DNA of 64,000 nucleotides from Myxococcus fulvus (GTDB lineage: Bacteria > Myxococcota > Myxococcia > Myxococcales > Myxococcaceae). Positions 10,613 through 18,595 of this stretch are shown here, in pieces. The notes beneath the pieces were generated by a model, which ran no database searches, was not told the origin of the DNA, and saw only the letters and a program-made list of their open reading frames with translations. A program made the position numbers and the translations under genes. Location: contig NZ_FOIB01000001.1 in NCBI RefSeq assembly GCF_900111765.1, forward strand, positions 1 through 64,000, given 5' to 3'. Position 1 is the first letter of the stretch, and the number at the start of each line of letters is the position of its first letter.

Positions 10613-10734
10613 GGTGATGCACGGACTCGTCAGGTCCAGCTCCCGAGGCAGGAGGGAACGACACGAGGTGTGTCTGGCCTGCCTCGAGAGCGGTGAGGGC
10701 CTTGGTGGGTCCCTTGGGGGAATGCGCGTCGTCG

Positions 10735-11199
10735 CTACACGGTGGCGCCACCCCAGTCCTTCATCTCCTCGCGACGAATCCTCGAGGCCTCTCGGACCAG
10801 GTCCTTGCACGACATGCCGAGCTCCTGCTCGGTGACGTTCTTCGCCACCTGCGGAAGGATGTTCTTCTCCTCGTCCGCGACGTGCCGTTTGACGACCTTC
10901 TCCAGCGCGTCCACCTTCATCTTCACCGCGTTCATGTCGTCGCGCATCCGCACGATGTCGCCCAGCAGTTGCGTCATCTCCTGGTGCTCCTCCTCCGCGT
11001 GCTGAATCTTCTCGTCGCCCACCACGCGCGTGGCCTTCGGATAGACCCAGCGCTCCTCGATGGTGCTGTGCAACATCAGCGCCTCCGCGAGCTGGATGCA
11101 GAGCTCCTTGCGGCTCGTGTCGTCCGAGGCGTTGCGGAACGCGAGGAACAGCGCGTCGACTTCGCGGTGCTGCTGAATCAACAGGTCGATGACGTCCAC
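10735..11199 (-). CDS. Hemerythrin-like (HHE) cation-binding protein
   Basis: The 154-aa helical protein carries the HHE pattern of metal-binding His and Glu residues: QQHREVDALF, LHSTIEERWVYP, HAEEEHQEM and VKRHVADEEKNILP. Such proteins bind a di-iron centre and serve in O2, NO or redox sensing or storage. The frame stays open upstream to 11457, but GTG at 11199 is preferred because it follows AAAGGA and the conserved domain starts at once (DVIDLLIQQHREVD). It is convergent with the kinase gene and unlinked in function as far as the sequence shows. Confidence 0.88.
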   Translation of the reverse strand: MDVIDLLIQQHREVDALFLAFRNASDDTSRKELCIQLAEALMLHSTIEERWVYPKATRVVGDEKIQHAEEEHQEMTQLLGDIVRMRDDMNAVKMKVDALEKVVKRHVADEEKNILPQVAKNVTEQELGMSCKDLVREASRIRREEMKDWGGATV

Positions 11200-11549
11200 G
11201 GGTGCAATCCTTTCAGTGGGGTCGCACCTCAACGGTCCGCACCGCTCCGGACCACGGCAATCACTCGCCACGCCGTGCACGCTCCCTCGTCCCAGCCTTC
11301 GCGCGGAGGAGGGCAGGGGAGCGCTCCACTCGGAGGCGATGGCCTGTCGGCTGCACCGCGAGTCCGGGCAGGACTGGAAATCACGCGGGATGCCCGAATT
11401 CTTGAAAACTGACGAAACTTCCGCTGCCAGCTCGGGACAATGGGGACCAGGACGCAATTCCCCACCCCAACCCAGTGAACCCGGCAGGGTCCGCGCCGCT
11501 CCGTGAGGCGTGTGCGGACGCAGAGGCCGGCCCCCAACCAGGACCCCCC

Positions 11550-13277
11550 ATGGGAATCGGCAGCATCATCGGTGGCGCGGCGGATGCCGCCCGGAGAGCA
11601 GCGGAAGCGGCGAAGCGCGCGGCGGAGGCGGCGGCGAAGAAGGCCGCGGAGGCGGCGGCGAAGAAGGCCGCGGAGGCGGCGGCGAAGGCGAAGCAGGCGA
11701 AGGAGCAGATCGAGTCGGTCGCCAAGCAGCGCACGCAGGACGTCTTCGAACGGGGCGCGGGGCTGGTCGAGGGCGCTCGCGACGTGAAGCAGCAGGTGCG
11801 CGAGACCGCGGGCGACGTCTTCGAGGGTGTGAAGTCCACGGCGGGCAGCGCCCTGCGCGACACCGTGCAGAAGGCGGGCCCCGTGCTCGACACGGCGACG
11901 GACATCGCGGCGGGCGGGCTCGACAAGCTGGGGCAGGCCATCCAGGACGCGCCGGCGCCCAACCCGCTGCAGGGCATCACCCAGGACATCGCCGGTGGAG
12001 TCATCCAGGGCGCGGCGGACGTGGTCCGAGACCCGGTGGAGACCGCGGGCGAAATCAAGCAGGCGCTCAGCCTCAACCATCAGGTCGACCAGCTCAAGCC
12101 GGGCGAGAGCGTCTCCGTGGGGCTCAACGGTGAGGCGGATGTCTCCGGGGTCGGCGTCACCGCCAAGGGCGACCTGGCCGTCAGCCGCAGCGCCGAGGAG
12201 GGCGGTGGCTACACCGTCTCCGTGAGCGGAGAGGTGGGCGCGGGCGTCATCGCGAAGCTGGGCGCGAAGGGCGCCGCGGACGCGAGCGCCAGTGCCTTCG
12301 CCACGGCCGGCGCCAAGGTGGAGTTCCAGTTCGACACCGCGGAGGAGGCCAAGCGCGCGACGAAGATCATCGCGGCCTCGGCCGCCACGGCAGGGGCCTC
12401 GGCGAGCAACCCGCTGCTCGGCCAGGGGGTGAACCAGGTGCTGGGGGATCCTCTGTCGGACCTCGCGGGCCTGGGTGACAAGGTGAGCGCGGTGGAGCTC
12501 CAGCTGGGCGCGGAGGCGAGCGTCACGGGCGAGCTGGGCATGAAGGGCCTGCCGGAGGTGCTCAGCGCGGGCGCGAGCGCGGGTGTGAGCGCCAATCAGG
12601 GCACCACGGCGCGCATCGAGATGGAGAACGGCCAGCCGAAGTCGCTGAAGCTCACGCAGTCGCTGGAGATTTCGGGCAACGCGGGCGCGAGCGCGGGCCT
12701 GGGGATTCCGAGCCAGGGCGAGGGTGGCACCAGCGCGTCACTGCCGACGAATGCCTCCGCGGGAGTCCAGGGCTCGCTGAAGGTGGAGCTGGAGCAGAGC
12801 ATCGACCTGCCCGAGAACTTCAACCCGGCCGACTTCCTCAAGGACCCGAAGGGCACCGCGCGCGAGGTGGGCCAGACGGCCCTCCAGACGCACGAGGCGA
12901 AGCTGACGCTCACCGACTCGCGCCAGGGTTCCGCGCAGGCGCTCGGTCTGGGTGGGAGCGCGGGTCGCGAGGTGAAGGCGGAGATCAGCGGCAACCTCCA
13001 GGACATCGCCCGCAGCGGCGCGTTCAGCAGCATCGCCAACGGCGATGTGGGCCAGGCGGTGACGCAGCTTCGCGACAAGGTCGACATCAAGGCCACCGTG
13101 CAGGACAAGACCACGGTGAACGGTGACATCGGCGTCGGCGTGCACGCGGGCGTGGGCGGTGGCGAGGTGGGGCTCACCACCGAGCGCACCCACGTGGGCG
13201 AGGAGCGCGAGCTCAACGCCGCGCAGCTCGCGGAGCTGTACCTCACGCAGCGCTGGTCCGCGGGCATCCCGGGCTGA
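11550..13277 (+). CDS. Large Ala/Lys-helical and Gly/Ala-rich protein, unknown function
   Basis: I do not recognise this 575-aa protein. Residues about 6-80 form a charged Ala-rich helix (AAEAAAKK repeated), followed by a helical spacer with GLVEGARDVKQQVRETAGDV. The middle and C-terminal parts (about 195-570) are rich in Gly, Ala, Ser and alternating strands (VSGVGVTAKGDLAVSRS, VSGEVGAGVIAKLGAKGAAD, GDIGVGVHAGVGGGEVGL), like a beta-sheet or barrel-type surface. No signal peptide or membrane helix is visible. ATG 11550 is chosen over an in-frame upstream ATG (11475) because the conserved-looking MGIGSIIGGAAD starts here. It stands between the hemerythrin and the sigma-54 regulator. Confidence 0.75.
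   Translation: MGIGSIIGGAADAARRAAEAAKRAAEAAAKKAAEAAAKKAAEAAAKAKQAKEQIESVAKQRTQDVFERGAGLVEGARDVKQQVRETAGDVFEGVKSTAGSALRDTVQKAGPVLDTATDIAAGGLDKLGQAIQDAPAPNPLQGITQDIAGGVIQGAADVVRDPVETAGEIKQALSLNHQVDQLKPGESVSVGLNGEADVSGVGVTAKGDLAVSRSAEEGGGYTVSVSGEVGAGVIAKLGAKGAADASASAFATAGAKVEFQFDTAEEAKRATKIIAASAATAGASASNPLLGQGVNQVLGDPLSDLAGLGDKVSAVELQLGAEASVTGELGMKGLPEVLSAGASAGVSANQGTTARIEMENGQPKSLKLTQSLEISGNAGASAGLGIPSQGEGGTSASLPTNASAGVQGSLKVELEQSIDLPENFNPADFLKDPKGTAREVGQTALQTHEAKLTLTDSRQGSAQALGLGGSAGREVKAEISGNLQDIARSGAFSSIANGDVGQAVTQLRDKVDIKATVQDKTTVNGDIGVGVHAGVGGGEVGLTTERTHVGEERELNAAQLAELYLTQRWSAGIPG
11627..11690 (+). repeat. 24-bp in-frame tandem repeat encoding AEAAAKKA
   Basis: Two perfect 24-bp copies (11627-11650, 11651-11674) and a partial third (from 11675) code for the Ala/Lys helix of the overlapping gene. 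Copy number may vary between strains. Confidence 0.85.
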
Positions 13278-13287
13278 CGCGCAACGG

Positions 13288-13315
13288 CCGGGCGCGTGGG
13301 GTATGGCGCGCCCGG
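13288..13315. terminator. Hairpin between convergent genes
   Basis: CCGGGCGCG (13288-13296) pairs perfectly with CGCGCCCGG (13307-13315) around a 10-base loop, 10 bp after the stop at 13277. There is no T-tract. It probably serves the plus-strand gene and could serve the convergent minus-strand gene. Confidence 0.55.
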
Positions 13316-13442
13316 TGTGCCCCGCCTCACCGCGCGGGAGAGCCTTGTTCGAGCGGCCCAGGTGGAGGGGGCGCGTGCCTCCCGGTCGCGCGACCTGCCC
13401 ACCTTCCGCAAGACACTGGATGGAGCGGTGCTGCCCGCGGGC

Positions 13443-14840
13443 TCAGCTGTCTGCCTTGTCTCCGGACTCGTACTTCTTGCGCTTGCGCCACAGCGTGGAG
13501 GCGTCGATGCCGAGCACCTTCGCGGCCTCGTCCAGCGTGGGCGCGGAGGCCATGACTCGCAGCGTGTGCTCGCGCTCCACCTCCTCCAGCGTGTGCGGCC
13601 CTCCCAACGCCACCACCGTACCGGCCGCCGCCGCGATGCGGTCCGGGAACGCCTGCGGCTCCAGGACTCCCGCGGGCCATACGATGAGCGCTCGCTCGAT
13701 GGCGTTGCGCAGCTCACGCACGTTGCCCGGCCACGGGTACGCGAGCAGCATCTTCTCCGTCGCGGGCGACAGCTCCGGCGTCACCGGCCGCTGCCCCGTC
13801 TTCGCGAAGAACGCCACGAAGCGCCTCGCCAACGCGAGCAGGTCCTCCGGCCGCTCACGCAGCGACGGCAGCTTCACCTCGATGACGTTGAGCCGGTAGA
13901 ACAGGTCCTCGCGGAACCGTCCCTCCGCCACGTCCTTCTCCAAATCGCGGTTCGTCGCCGCCACCACCCGCACGTCCGCCTTGCGCGTGCGGCCTTCTCC
14001 CAGTCGCTCGAACTGCTTCTCCTGGAGGAAGCGCAACAGCTGCGCCTGCAGCGACGGGCTCATCTCCGCGATTTCATCCAGGAACAGCGTGCCGCCCTCC
14101 GCCTGCTCCACGCGGCCGGGCTGGTCCTTCACCGCTCCCGTGAAGGCGCCTCGCACGTGGCCGAACAGCTCGCTCGCCAGGAGTTGCTCCGACAACGTCG
14201 GACAGTTCACCGTGACGAAGGGTCTGCGCCTCCTCACGCTCATCGAGTGCAGTGCCCGGGCGAGCACTCCCTTGCCCGTGCCGCTCTCCCCTCGCAGCAG
14301 CACCGCCGCGTCGGCGGTCGCCGCTCGTGACACCAGCCCTATCGCCGCGTGCATCACGGGAGAGGCTGTGTCCAGCGTGGCCTCCGGCACCGCCTGCGCG
14401 AGCTGTCCTTCGAGGCTCTCCAGCTGCGAGGACAGCGCCCGGTGCTCTCGCGAGCGGTCCAGCACGTGCCTTATCTGCGCGGGCGTGAAGGGCTTGGGCA
14501 GATAGTCGCGCGCGCCCCGGCGCACCGCCTCCACCGCCGTGTCGAACGTCGCGTACGCGGTGATGAGCACCACGTCCAGGTTCGGTGACTCCGCGAGCAG
14601 GCGGGGCAACAGGTCCAGGCCGCTCGCGGTCCCCAGCTTCAGGTCGACGAACGCCAGGTCCGCGGGCCCCTGGGCGAGCGCCGCCAGCGCCGCTTCCGGC
14701 GTGGCTGCTTCGCGCACCTCGCAGCCGAAGCCCTCCAGGCAGACCCGCAGCGTGTGGCGGATGTTGCGCTCGTCGTCCACCACCAACACCCGCATCGGCC
14801 GCTCGCCGGAAACCGGGGCCGGCTCCATCCGTGCATCCAT
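13443..14840 (-). CDS. AlgB/NtrC-type sigma-54 response regulator
   Basis: The 465-aa enhancer-binding protein has a receiver domain (about 16-130, VDDE near 21-24, phospho-acceptor Asp66 in FVDLKLG), an AAA+ domain with GESGTGKG Walker A and the sigma-54-contacting GAFTGA loop, and a C-terminal Fis-type helix-turn-helix (LDEAAKVLGIDASTLWRKRK). That C-terminus closely resembles AlgB. A KinB-like kinase is encoded 2.8 kb away with the split kdpD, and no other partner is near, so this is the likely output of the K+ signalling chain. The upstream region has the same 15-base palindrome as the kdp promoter, suggesting it also regulates itself. Confidence 0.93.
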   Translation of the reverse strand: MDARMEPAPVSGERPMRVLVVDDERNIRHTLRVCLEGFGCEVREAATPEAALAALAQGPADLAFVDLKLGTASGLDLLPRLLAESPNLDVVLITAYATFDTAVEAVRRGARDYLPKPFTPAQIRHVLDRSREHRALSSQLESLEGQLAQAVPEATLDTASPVMHAAIGLVSRAATADAAVLLRGESGTGKGVLARALHSMSVRRRRPFVTVNCPTLSEQLLASELFGHVRGAFTGAVKDQPGRVEQAEGGTLFLDEIAEMSPSLQAQLLRFLQEKQFERLGEGRTRKADVRVVAATNRDLEKDVAEGRFREDLFYRLNVIEVKLPSLRERPEDLLALARRFVAFFAKTGQRPVTPELSPATEKMLLAYPWPGNVRELRNAIERALIVWPAGVLEPQAFPDRIAAAAGTVVALGGPHTLEEVEREHTLRVMASAPTLDEAAKVLGIDASTLWRKRKKYESGDKADS

Positions 14841-14966
14841 GCGTCAATTCTAAGTGCATCGGCTGCGCCCGGCTGTGTCTCGTTGCGGCCCGTGAGTCGT
14901 CTCGGGGACTTCCGTGCACCCGGGCCCTCGCGCACCGTGCGATGCGCAACCCCAGGGCCGCTCCCG

Positions 14967-14981
14967 TCGTGCAGGCTGCAA
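14967..14981. promoter_or_regulatory. Second copy of the kdp-type palindromic site
   Basis: TCGTGCAGGCTGCAA is identical to 1454-1468. It lies 127 bp upstream of the regulator start (minus strand) and 69 bp upstream of the plus-strand gene at 15050. A weak -24/-12-like element for the regulator, GG-N10-GC on the minus strand, spans 14869-14856, about 105 bp from the palindrome. I found no good -24/-12 element for the plus-strand gene. Confidence 0.45.
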
Positions 14982-15049
14982 CCCGGGCCGCCACTTCTTC
15001 ACACCCGCGACAACGAATCCTGGCCTCGCCTGCCTCTTTCCGGTGGAAC

Positions 15050-15421
15050 ATGCGGGCCATGGGTTCGAACGGGAACGAAGGGGAAGAGGAGAACATCTTC
15101 ACCCGGGACAGGGCGCCCACTCGCAGCCAGAAGCGTGTCCGCCAGGCGGTGACGCTGGGCATCGTCGTGCTGGTGCTCGCCGGGGTGTGGGCCTACCTCC
15201 AGGGCGGCGAGAATCGCGCGCTGAACGCCCTGTCTCCCGCGCAGCGCGAGGCGCTCTTCCAGGAGACTCGCGACGACATCCGCCTGCTGTGCATGGGCGA
15301 CGCCGGACCCAAGCTCCTCAAGCGCTGCCAGACGCAGGCGGAGTTCCTCACGCGCTTCTCGGAGTGCGACGAGGCGTGCCGACAGGAGCTCGCGCCCTTC
15401 CTACGGCAGGCCGTGCGCTGA
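15050..15421 (+). CDS. Membrane-anchored protein with four conserved Cys, paralog A
   Basis: I do not recognise this 123-aa protein. It has an acidic N-terminus (NEGEEEN), one membrane helix (VTLGIVVLVLAGVWAYL, about 38-54) and an exported helical domain with LSPAQREALFQETRDDIRLL, LC, KRC, SEC and EACRQE. The gene at 15890 encodes a paralog with the same layout and the same four Cys positions. I used the first Met of MRAM because the paralog begins MRVM in the same way; the Met three codons on is equally possible. Confidence 0.75.
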   Translation: MRAMGSNGNEGEEENIFTRDRAPTRSQKRVRQAVTLGIVVLVLAGVWAYLQGGENRALNALSPAQREALFQETRDDIRLLCMGDAGPKLLKRCQTQAEFLTRFSECDEACRQELAPFLRQAVR

Positions 15422-15889
15422 AGGGCGCTTCGCGTCGGGGGCGTTGGTCCGAGCCCGTAGGCCGCTCCAGTGCCGTGCGTCGGGCGGGAGTGTGGGCACC
15501 TCAGCAGGCTCGTACGCCTACTTGATGGCGTGAGTCTCGCGGCGGCGTGACGTCCCTGGCCAGGATTGCTTCACGCCTGCCCCGTGCGCGTCCGCTGGCT
15601 GTGCGCGTCGGGGGGCTCGCTGGCGCACGCGTTCAGGAGGTGTCGCTGTCGAGCCTCGGCGTGACGCTCCTGGTGGGAACTGCCGCGCGACATGATGCGG
15701 GCGCCTGGTAGAAGCGTGTGTCGAGCCTTGGCGTGATGCTCCTGGTGAGGGCGTGCGTCGAGCCGGCGGGCCCTTGCGCGATGCATGGCTTTCCGCGCGC
15801 CTGCTTGCCGAATGCAAGGGTCTGCGGCGCCAGTGATGTGGGCCTGCTCGGAGGTGGCCTCGTGCGCTGGCGGCACGGGGATTGCCCCT
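15422..15889. other. 468-bp gap with a 30-bp imperfect direct repeat
   Basis: There is no credible gene in this gap: reverse-strand frames here are Arg/His/Pro-rich and have no domain. A sequence starting GTCGAGCCTCGGCGTGACGC (15648-15677) recurs with three to four changes at 15720-15749. The gap separates two paralogous genes, so the repeat may be a relic of the duplication or a local regulatory duplication. Confidence 0.5.
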
Positions 15890-16255
15890 ATGCGGGTCAT
15901 GCGTCCCGAGCTTCGTCTGGTCCATGACTCCGCCCCTCAGGCCCCCGAGGCGCCGCCCTCCTTGGCGAGCCCCTGGTGGAAGGACCTGCTCTCCATCCTC
16001 GCGCTAGGGGCCTCCCTGGCGCTTGTCGTGGGCTGGTTGGGCTCGGAGCGCCGCGCCGTGCTGTCCCTGGAGCCCGATGAGCGCGCACTCGTGTTCCAGG
16101 AGTCTTGGGACGGCTTCCAGCGGCTGTGCTCCGCGCCCTCGCAGTCCGGCCTGATTCCTCGCTGCCGCGAGCAGGCCCGCTTCCTCCTGCTGTTCCCCGA
16201 ATGCCAGGGAGCCTGTCAGGAGCAGGCCCGGCTGCATGGTCGGGCCCTTCGCTGA
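15890..16255 (+). CDS. Membrane-anchored protein with four conserved Cys, paralog B
   Basis: This is a 121-aa protein with a single helix (LLSILALGASLALVVGWL) and a C-terminal domain LEPDERALVFQESWDGFQRL, LC, PRC, PEC, GACQEQ. It aligns over its whole exported part with the protein from 15050-15421: L-x-P-x-x-R-x-x-x-F-Q-E then four Cys at matching spacing. The final Cys pair is EC-x-x-AC in both. The function is unknown. The pairwise Cys suggest disulfides outside the cytoplasm. Confidence 0.72.
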   Translation: MRVMRPELRLVHDSAPQAPEAPPSLASPWWKDLLSILALGASLALVVGWLGSERRAVLSLEPDERALVFQESWDGFQRLCSAPSQSGLIPRCREQARFLLLFPECQGACQEQARLHGRALR

Positions 16256-16259
16256 GGCC

Positions 16260-16726
16260 TCAGTTGAAGCTCACCGTGGTGTGCGCGAGGACGAGCCACG
16301 AGTCACGCCGGTCCGGGTCCTCCAGCGGCGTCGTGTCGTAGCGCTGGACGCAGCCCGCCACGCCCACCCCGAGGAAGGACGTGGTCCCACCAGCGCACCG
16401 CGAGCGCTCCGCTGGTCGCGCCGCCCGTCTGCACATCCGGCGCGCCGCGTCCCAGCCACAGCCGCTCGACGCGCCCGGCGACCTCCAGCGCTCCCCTCGG
16501 GCCCCGGCCCTCGCGCAGCGTCTGGAGCGCCTGGGTGGAGTCCTCGTCCCCTCGCGGCCACGTGGGACCGTCATCGCGAGGCTTGCCCCACACCACCCAG
16601 GACACCTCCAACGAGGCGCCCTGGCTCTCGAACTGGGACAGGGCTTCTCTCGGCGTGTCGGGGTTGCCATCCGCAGGCGCAGACGAGCAGGGCGCCGAGG
16701 ATCCGCCACGCAGAAGGGGTCTTCAT
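16260..16726 (-). pseudogene. Lipoprotein gene broken by two frameshifts
   Basis: No single frame is open, but three adjoining pieces read as one protein. The first is a lipoprotein signal MKTPSAWRILGALLVCAC (from 16726). The second frame continues with DGNPDTPREALSQFESQGAS, LEVSWVVWGKPRDDG and GALEVAGRVERLWLG to RWWD. The third holds TSFLGVGVAGCVQRYDTTPL, DSWLVLAHTTVSFN and a stop at 16260. Removing one base just after the CAC codons and one after RWWD restores a frame of about 155 aa. Either the gene is decaying or the assembly has two single-base errors. No family is recognised. Confidence 0.65.
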
Positions 16727-16937
16727 GGGGCGCGGATGACGCCGCGTCGCTCGGGCGGGGACCTCGCGTGTCGCGAGGCTCCAGGGGCCTCGAGGTTGCG
16801 GTCTGCACGGTGGGCGGTGGCCCGCTCGGGGAAAAGTGGCCGGATTCCGGGTGCCTGGCGTCGCGGGGGGGCGGCACGGGGGATGCGATGGAGGTCCTCG
16901 TGCCGGGCGATGTGGCCCGGGTGCTTGGGAGGACTTC

Positions 16938-17291
16938 ATGGTGCTGCGTCGGTTCGTGAGGTCGCTGTTTCATGCGGAGGCTCGACGTGAGCCTGGCCTG
17001 TTGCTCGGGGAGGCACCGCTCAAGGCGGTGCGTCTGCTGGGCGCGAAGCGGCTGGCCGAGGCGCGTGAGCGTGCGGAGCATGCGTTGAGGGGTGCTCGGC
17101 GGTGCGCTTGCTGCCGAGGGTTGCTGGAGCATCTGCATGACCGGATTGGCTCCACGTTGTTCCTGGATGATGACCCGGAGCAGCTCGCGAGGGCGTTCGA
17201 CGCGGAGGAGCGCGATGGGTTCACGGCTCGCGTGCTGGCGGCGTGCATCGTCCTGTCGGGTCGCGAGCGGGTGGTGGCTCCGGCGCTCTGA
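16938..17291 (+). CDS. Small protein with a CxxC motif, unknown
   Basis: I do not recognise this 117-aa protein. It is basic at the N-terminus (MVLRRFVRSLFHAEARRE) and helical. It has RRCACCRGLLEHLHDRI about residues 54-70, where two Cys in CACC could bind metal. The end is hydrophobic (GFTARVLAACIVLSG). The start follows GGGAGGACTTC. It is 47 bp before the first EIIA-like gene and in the same direction, so the two may share a transcript. Confidence 0.6.
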   Translation: MVLRRFVRSLFHAEARREPGLLLGEAPLKAVRLLGAKRLAEARERAEHALRGARRCACCRGLLEHLHDRIGSTLFLDDDPEQLARAFDAEERDGFTARVLAACIVLSGRERVVAPAL

Positions 17292-17338
17292 GGTTCACGG
17301 TGGTGGGCCCGGGACTGCTCGGGCCGTGGGAGGTCGTC

Positions 17339-17833
17339 ATGTTGAGGTGGACCGAGTTCCTGGAGGTCGAGGCCATCTGTCCGTCGCTGCGGGCGCGGGA
17401 GCGGGTGGGCGTGTTGCATGAGCTGGCGGGGATGATGGCGGATGAGGCGGGAGTGCCCGCTCGCGAGCTCGCCGTGCACCTGCTGGCGCGGGAGCAGCTC
17501 GGCTCGACGGCGATGGAGGGCGGCGTGGCGGTGCCGCACTGTCGACATGCTCGCGCCGGACGCATCGTCACGTGTCTGGGCATCCATCGGGGCGGGCTGG
17601 CCTTCGGTGAGCCCGAGGATGGACTGGTGCGCATCTACGTGGGCCTGGTGTCGCCGCCGGATACCGGAGGGCTGCACCTCAACGTGCTCTCCCGCATCGC
17701 CACGTTGCTGCATGACGTGCGGGTCCGTGACGCGCTGATGGCGGCTGCCTCTCCGGCGGTGATTCGCGCGCTGCTGGTTCGCGCGGAGGAGGAGGTGCTC
17801 CCTCTGCGCGGTGAACTGGCCGTGGCGCGCTGA
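17339..17833 (+). CDS. PTS EIIA(Ntr)-like protein, copy 1
   Basis: The 164-aa protein has the fold and spacing of nitrogen-type EIIA (PtsN). The acceptor His67 lies in GGVAVPHCRH (family GIAIPHG), after HLLAREQLGSTAMEGGVAVP, and is followed by LNVLSRIATLLHD. EIIA(Ntr) receives phosphate from NPr and regulates, among others, K+ uptake and stress kinases. No EI or NPr gene is nearby. A second copy lies 259 bp downstream. ATG 17339 matches the MLRWTEFLEV start of the copy. Confidence 0.85.
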   Translation: MLRWTEFLEVEAICPSLRARERVGVLHELAGMMADEAGVPARELAVHLLAREQLGSTAMEGGVAVPHCRHARAGRIVTCLGIHRGGLAFGEPEDGLVRIYVGLVSPPDTGGLHLNVLSRIATLLHDVRVRDALMAAASPAVIRALLVRAEEEVLPLRGELAVAR

Positions 17834-18092
17834 GTCGTGCCTTCGAGGGTGAGGCGGTTGTTGCTCGCGTGGCAGCGCGTCTCGTGACTCGCGCGCGTTC
17901 AGGCGTCGCGGGTCCTGGTTTGGGCGAGCCCTGAGAACCTGAGAGGAGCGGGGTGGCTCGGACCTAGTCCGGAAAACGCGAGAGAAGTGTGTAGTGGGCT
18001 CGAAGAATTCGTGGGGAGGGATGCGGATTCGCGAGCGCGGATGCATCTCTGCGCCGACTCGGGCGGTGGCGGCTTGCTCGAGGAGGTGCGGC

Positions 18093-18590
18093 ATGTTGCG
18101 GTGGACGGATTTCCTGGAGGTCGACGCTGTCCGCCTGTCGTTGGAGGCGCGAGAGCGGGTGGGCGTGGTGCACGAGCTGGCGGGGCTGATGGCGGCCCGC
18201 GCTCGGGTGCCCGCGAAGGAGCTGACGGAGCACCTGCTGGCGCGCGAGCGACTGGGCTCGACGGCGATGGCGGGGGGCGTGGCGGTGCCGCACTGCCGGC
18301 TGGTCGGTGTGCCGCGCATCGTCACGTGCGTGGGGATTCATCAAGAGGGCCTGGACTTCGGCGAGGCCAACGGCGGGCGCGTGCGGGTCTTCGTGGGCAT
18401 GGTGTCGCCGCCGGACCCCGCGGGCCTGCACCTCAACGTGCTCGCGCGCATCGGCGCGCTGCTGCGCAACGCGAGGCTGCGTGAGGCGCTGCTCACCGCG
18501 CCGTCTCCCTCGGCCCTGCGTGCCTTGCTGGTCTGCGTGGAGGACGCGCACGTGAGCCAGCGCTCCGAGGCCGCCGTGGCGCGGTGGTGA
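18093..18590 (+). CDS. PTS EIIA(Ntr)-like protein, copy 2
   Basis: The 165-aa protein is a clear paralog of 17339-17833: MLRWTDFLEV start, HELAGLMAAR, HLLARERLGSTAM, His67 in GGVAVPHCRL, PPDPAGLHLNVLARIGALL. AGGAGGTGCGGC precedes the ATG. Keeping the active His in both copies suggests both are phosphorylated. Its partner and target are unknown. The gap between copies (17834-18092) contains no other gene. Confidence 0.85.
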   Translation: MLRWTDFLEVDAVRLSLEARERVGVVHELAGLMAARARVPAKELTEHLLARERLGSTAMAGGVAVPHCRLVGVPRIVTCVGIHQEGLDFGEANGGRVRVFVGMVSPPDPAGLHLNVLARIGALLRNARLREALLTAPSPSALRALLVCVEDAHVSQRSEAAVARW

Positions 18591-18595
18591 GTCGC

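Noticed and set aside
10735..11457. Hemerythrin gene starting at 11457
   Set aside because: The extra 86 codons have no similarity to the domain, and GTG 11199 has a good ribosome site directly before the conserved HHE part.
14856..14869. Sigma-54 promoter for the AlgB-like regulator
   Set aside because: GG-N10-GC is present, but the -24 box is poor and such spacing is frequent in this GC-rich DNA. It is kept only as a weak hint beside the palindromic site.
15518..15925. Minus-strand frame of about 135 codons in the gap between the paralogs
   Set aside because: It encodes a low-complexity Arg/His/Pro/Ser chain with no start signal and overlaps the start of the second paralog.
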